From: Nitrososphaerota archaeon
Lineage (GTDB): Archaea; Thermoproteota; Nitrososphaeria; Nitrososphaerales; CADDZS01
Length of the DNA: 8,748 bases
Reading direction: 5' to 3'
Assembly (NCBI GenBank): GCA_027886785.1
Contig: JAPCJV010000054.1
Coordinates: 1 to 8,748 of the forward strand
The notes under the pieces are model-generated. The model was given only the letters and a program-made list of their open reading frames with translations. It did no database searches and was not told the DNA's origin. Below, piece after piece: positions 6,994 to 8,748 of the stretch (the first letter of the stretch is position 1; every line of letters starts with the position of its first letter). The translations under genes and the position numbers were made by a program.

Positions 6994-8748
6994 TTACTTG
7001 GTTAAGTGATTTAACAAAATCGCTTTGAGATCTGGAACCGAGCTCGGTTTATGATCTGCTCCGCCTTGTCCAAATCTCGCATCCCCGCCACCGCCCGAAC
7101 CGCCTAAGGCTTTCGCGACTGCTCGCGCAATCTCGCCCGCTTTTGCTCCCCTTCTTTGTGCCTCCGCTCCACAAAATACGACAAGCCTTGTTTTAGAACC
7201 CTCTTCGAAAATTGCCAAGTAAATAATGGAAGGAAATAATCGAGAAAGTTTGTCCCCTAGAATCTTATGGTATTCGAAATCGAGTCCTATCTCATACACC
7301 GAAGTGTAAAATTTCACGCCATCCTTTAGGTCCTTGCTCTGCTTAGGAATCTCGACAATCATTAGTTCTGCTAACTTCTTAGCTAGATACTTGGATACCG
7401 CCCTTGCGTTTTCAATGTCGGCTAGCACATTTGAAACTGAAGCGCTGAGTTTGTCCGAGGGCGTTTTCAACTTGGAGGCTATCTCAAAGAGCTCCGTTTC
7501 TTGATTTTCGACTCGGAGTACTGCTGCTTCTCCTGCGACGTACTCCAATCTTTCGACGCCATCTTGAATCCTTTCAGACTTTACAATTTTAATCAAACCC
7601 ACTTCGCCGGTTGAGGAACAGTGCGTTCCCCCACAAGCTTCCACATCCCATCCTTCTATGTTCACAATTCGAAGCTCTTTCACCGGTGCGACCCCTCCCT
7701 GATACAAGCGAAATCCGTATTCTTTCTCAGCGTTGCTCCTCGGCATCCAGGTAATCGAAACCGGTAGGTTTCGCCTGACGACTTCGTTGGAGATCTTTTC
7801 GATTTCTAGCACTTCCTCACGTGTAAGATGTGCGAAATGAGTAATGTCCAGACGAGCCATGTCTGCGTCTTTGAAAGCGGAATGCTGCCAAACCCACGGG
7901 CCGAGGAATCTTCGAGCCGCACCGTTGACGATATGAGTCGCAGTGTGGTGCCTCATTATCAAGGACCTCCTTTTGGAATCAATCTTCCCCCTGATCGTCT
8001 CTCCTTCCAGAATCTTCCCATTTAGATTCAGGACGTGATGAAAGACCACATTATTCATTTTGAATACATCGTCTACGGGAACATCCTCGATAGTTCCGTG
8101 ATCTGGCTCTTGGCCTCCGGCTCTAGCGAAAAAGGCGGTAGAGTCTAGGACGATAAACTCTCCGTTGAATATTTTCAGGACCTTTGCTTCGAATTCGAAC
8201 TGGTCTCGATTTTTGTAAAAAATGAGGTCAGTGGGGGTAAGAGATGCTATGTCGAAAGATCCGGCTTGAGAGAGCTCCTCTTCTGTCCCCTTGTGTTTTT
8301 CTTCTGAATGCCTTTCAGTGATCAGTTTGTAAAACTCTAAGGGCACAGTTATGTTAAATCCGGTTACTCTCAGAGCCTCAGGTGTAATACCCTCGCTGTC
8401 GTACAGTCGAATCAAATCTTCCACTCCGAGTTTTGCCTCTCCTTTTTTTAGAGAATCAACAATTTTAGAGGATCGCTCTTTTGCGTTCCAATACTTTCTT
8501 TTTTCGACATCTAGAATTGTTTTAACTTCCTCCAGATGATCAGATAACTCAGGATAAATTTCTCTCAGAGATTCGGCGTGTAGGCTCGCCAAATCTGAGA
8601 GGTCAAGAGAAAGTCCTAGATCAAAAACGAAATCTTGCGCTCTTCTGAAAATTACTCGAAGGTTGTACCCGCCTCCGACATTGCTCGGCAACATCCCATC
8701 AGAGATGGCAAATAACAAGGTGCGGCTGTGATCAAGGATCGAGTACAC
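6994..8748 (-). CDS. alaS: Alanyl-tRNA synthetase, archaeal type (5' end outside window)
   Basis: This partial class II synthetase charges tRNA-Ala. About 584 C-terminal residues are present; the catalytic N-terminus lies beyond 8748, so the first codon in view (GTG, read here as internal Val) is not a start. The visible part opens with DHSRTLLFAISDGMLPSNVGGGYNLR, the conserved end of the tRNA-recognition region. An extended helical region (about 55-170) follows. The editing domain begins with a beta-barrel (FFARAGGQEPDHG, 206-218). Its zinc ligands are HTATH (H268, H272) and CGGTH (C372, H376), so deacylation of Ser- and Gly-tRNA-Ala is likely kept. The C-terminal DHHA1-like domain ends with the glycine-rich GGSGGGGDARFGQGG (549-563). 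The stop TAA is 14 nt before leuS, so the two genes are very probably co-transcribed from a promoter outside the window. Confidence 0.97.
   Translation of the reverse strand: MYSILDHSRTLLFAISDGMLPSNVGGGYNLRVIFRRAQDFVFDLGLSLDLSDLASLHAESLREIYPELSDHLEEVKTILDVEKRKYWNAKERSSKIVDSLKKGEAKLGVEDLIRLYDSEGITPEALRVTGFNITVPLEFYKLITERHSEEKHKGTEEELSQAGSFDIASLTPTDLIFYKNRDQFEFEAKVLKIFNGEFIVLDSTAFFARAGGQEPDHGTIEDVPVDDVFKMNNVVFHHVLNLNGKILEGETIRGKIDSKRRSLIMRHHTATHIVNGAARRFLGPWVWQHSAFKDADMARLDITHFAHLTREEVLEIEKISNEVVRRNLPVSITWMPRSNAEKEYGFRLYQGGVAPVKELRIVNIEGWDVEACGGTHCSSTGEVGLIKIVKSERIQDGVERLEYVAGEAAVLRVENQETELFEIASKLKTPSDKLSASVSNVLADIENARAVSKYLAKKLAELMIVEIPKQSKDLKDGVKFYTSVYEIGLDFEYHKILGDKLSRLFPSIIYLAIFEEGSKTRLVVFCGAEAQRRGAKAGEIARAVAKALGGSGGGGDARFGQGGADHKPSSVPDLKAILLNHLTK

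Noticed and set aside
8746..8748. GTG at the right edge as the alaS start codon
   Set aside because: The protein would begin in the middle of a conserved AlaRS block and lack the class II catalytic domain, so the gene must continue beyond the window.

Overview
The window is a piece of an archaeal chromosome carrying core housekeeping genes. Evidence for archaea: the proteasome alpha subunit, an SBDS/SDO1 protein and the exosome subunits Rrp4, Rrp41 and Rrp42 lie in one co-directional run, the arrangement known as the archaeal exosome superoperon. A DUF371 protein, an archaeal-type leucyl-tRNA synthetase and an archaeal-type alanyl-tRNA synthetase follow. From memory, the PsmA, SBDS and Rrp4 sequences look most like those of Nitrososphaeria (Thaumarchaeota). 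That placement is an inference without a search. Coding is dense, and start codons are often not ATG: TTG for SBDS and possibly leuS, GTG for rrp4 and rrp42.

Layout, left to right in window coordinates. (1) 1-3392, all minus strand, transcribed in the order psmA, SBDS, rrp4, rrp41, rrp42; rrp42 runs off the left edge. The spacers between these genes are 120, 42, 68 and -1 nt. The long psmA-SBDS spacer holds two hairpins, one followed by an oligo-T run, and may be a partial terminator or processing point. (2) 3393-3500, a 108-nt divergent promoter region with an AT-rich TATA-like box. (3) 3501-3992, plus strand, one DUF371 gene of unknown function. (4) 3993-4066, a short convergent spacer with small hairpins. 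(5) 4067-8748, minus strand, alaS (5' end outside the window) followed after 14 nt by leuS.

How the genes work together: rrp4/rrp41/rrp42 encode the RNA exosome (cap, catalytic and structural ring subunits). PsmA forms the outer rings of the 20S proteasome. SBDS acts in the final maturation of the large ribosomal subunit. The cluster therefore joins RNA turnover, protein turnover and ribosome assembly. The alaS-leuS pair supplies two charged tRNAs for translation, and both enzymes keep their editing motifs.

I found no mobile element, CRISPR array, tRNA or rRNA gene, toxin-antitoxin pair or defence system. I do not see a new biological system here. The points most worth a second look are the acidic tail on Rrp4, the structured psmA-SBDS spacer and the uncharacterised DUF371 gene divergent from psmA.
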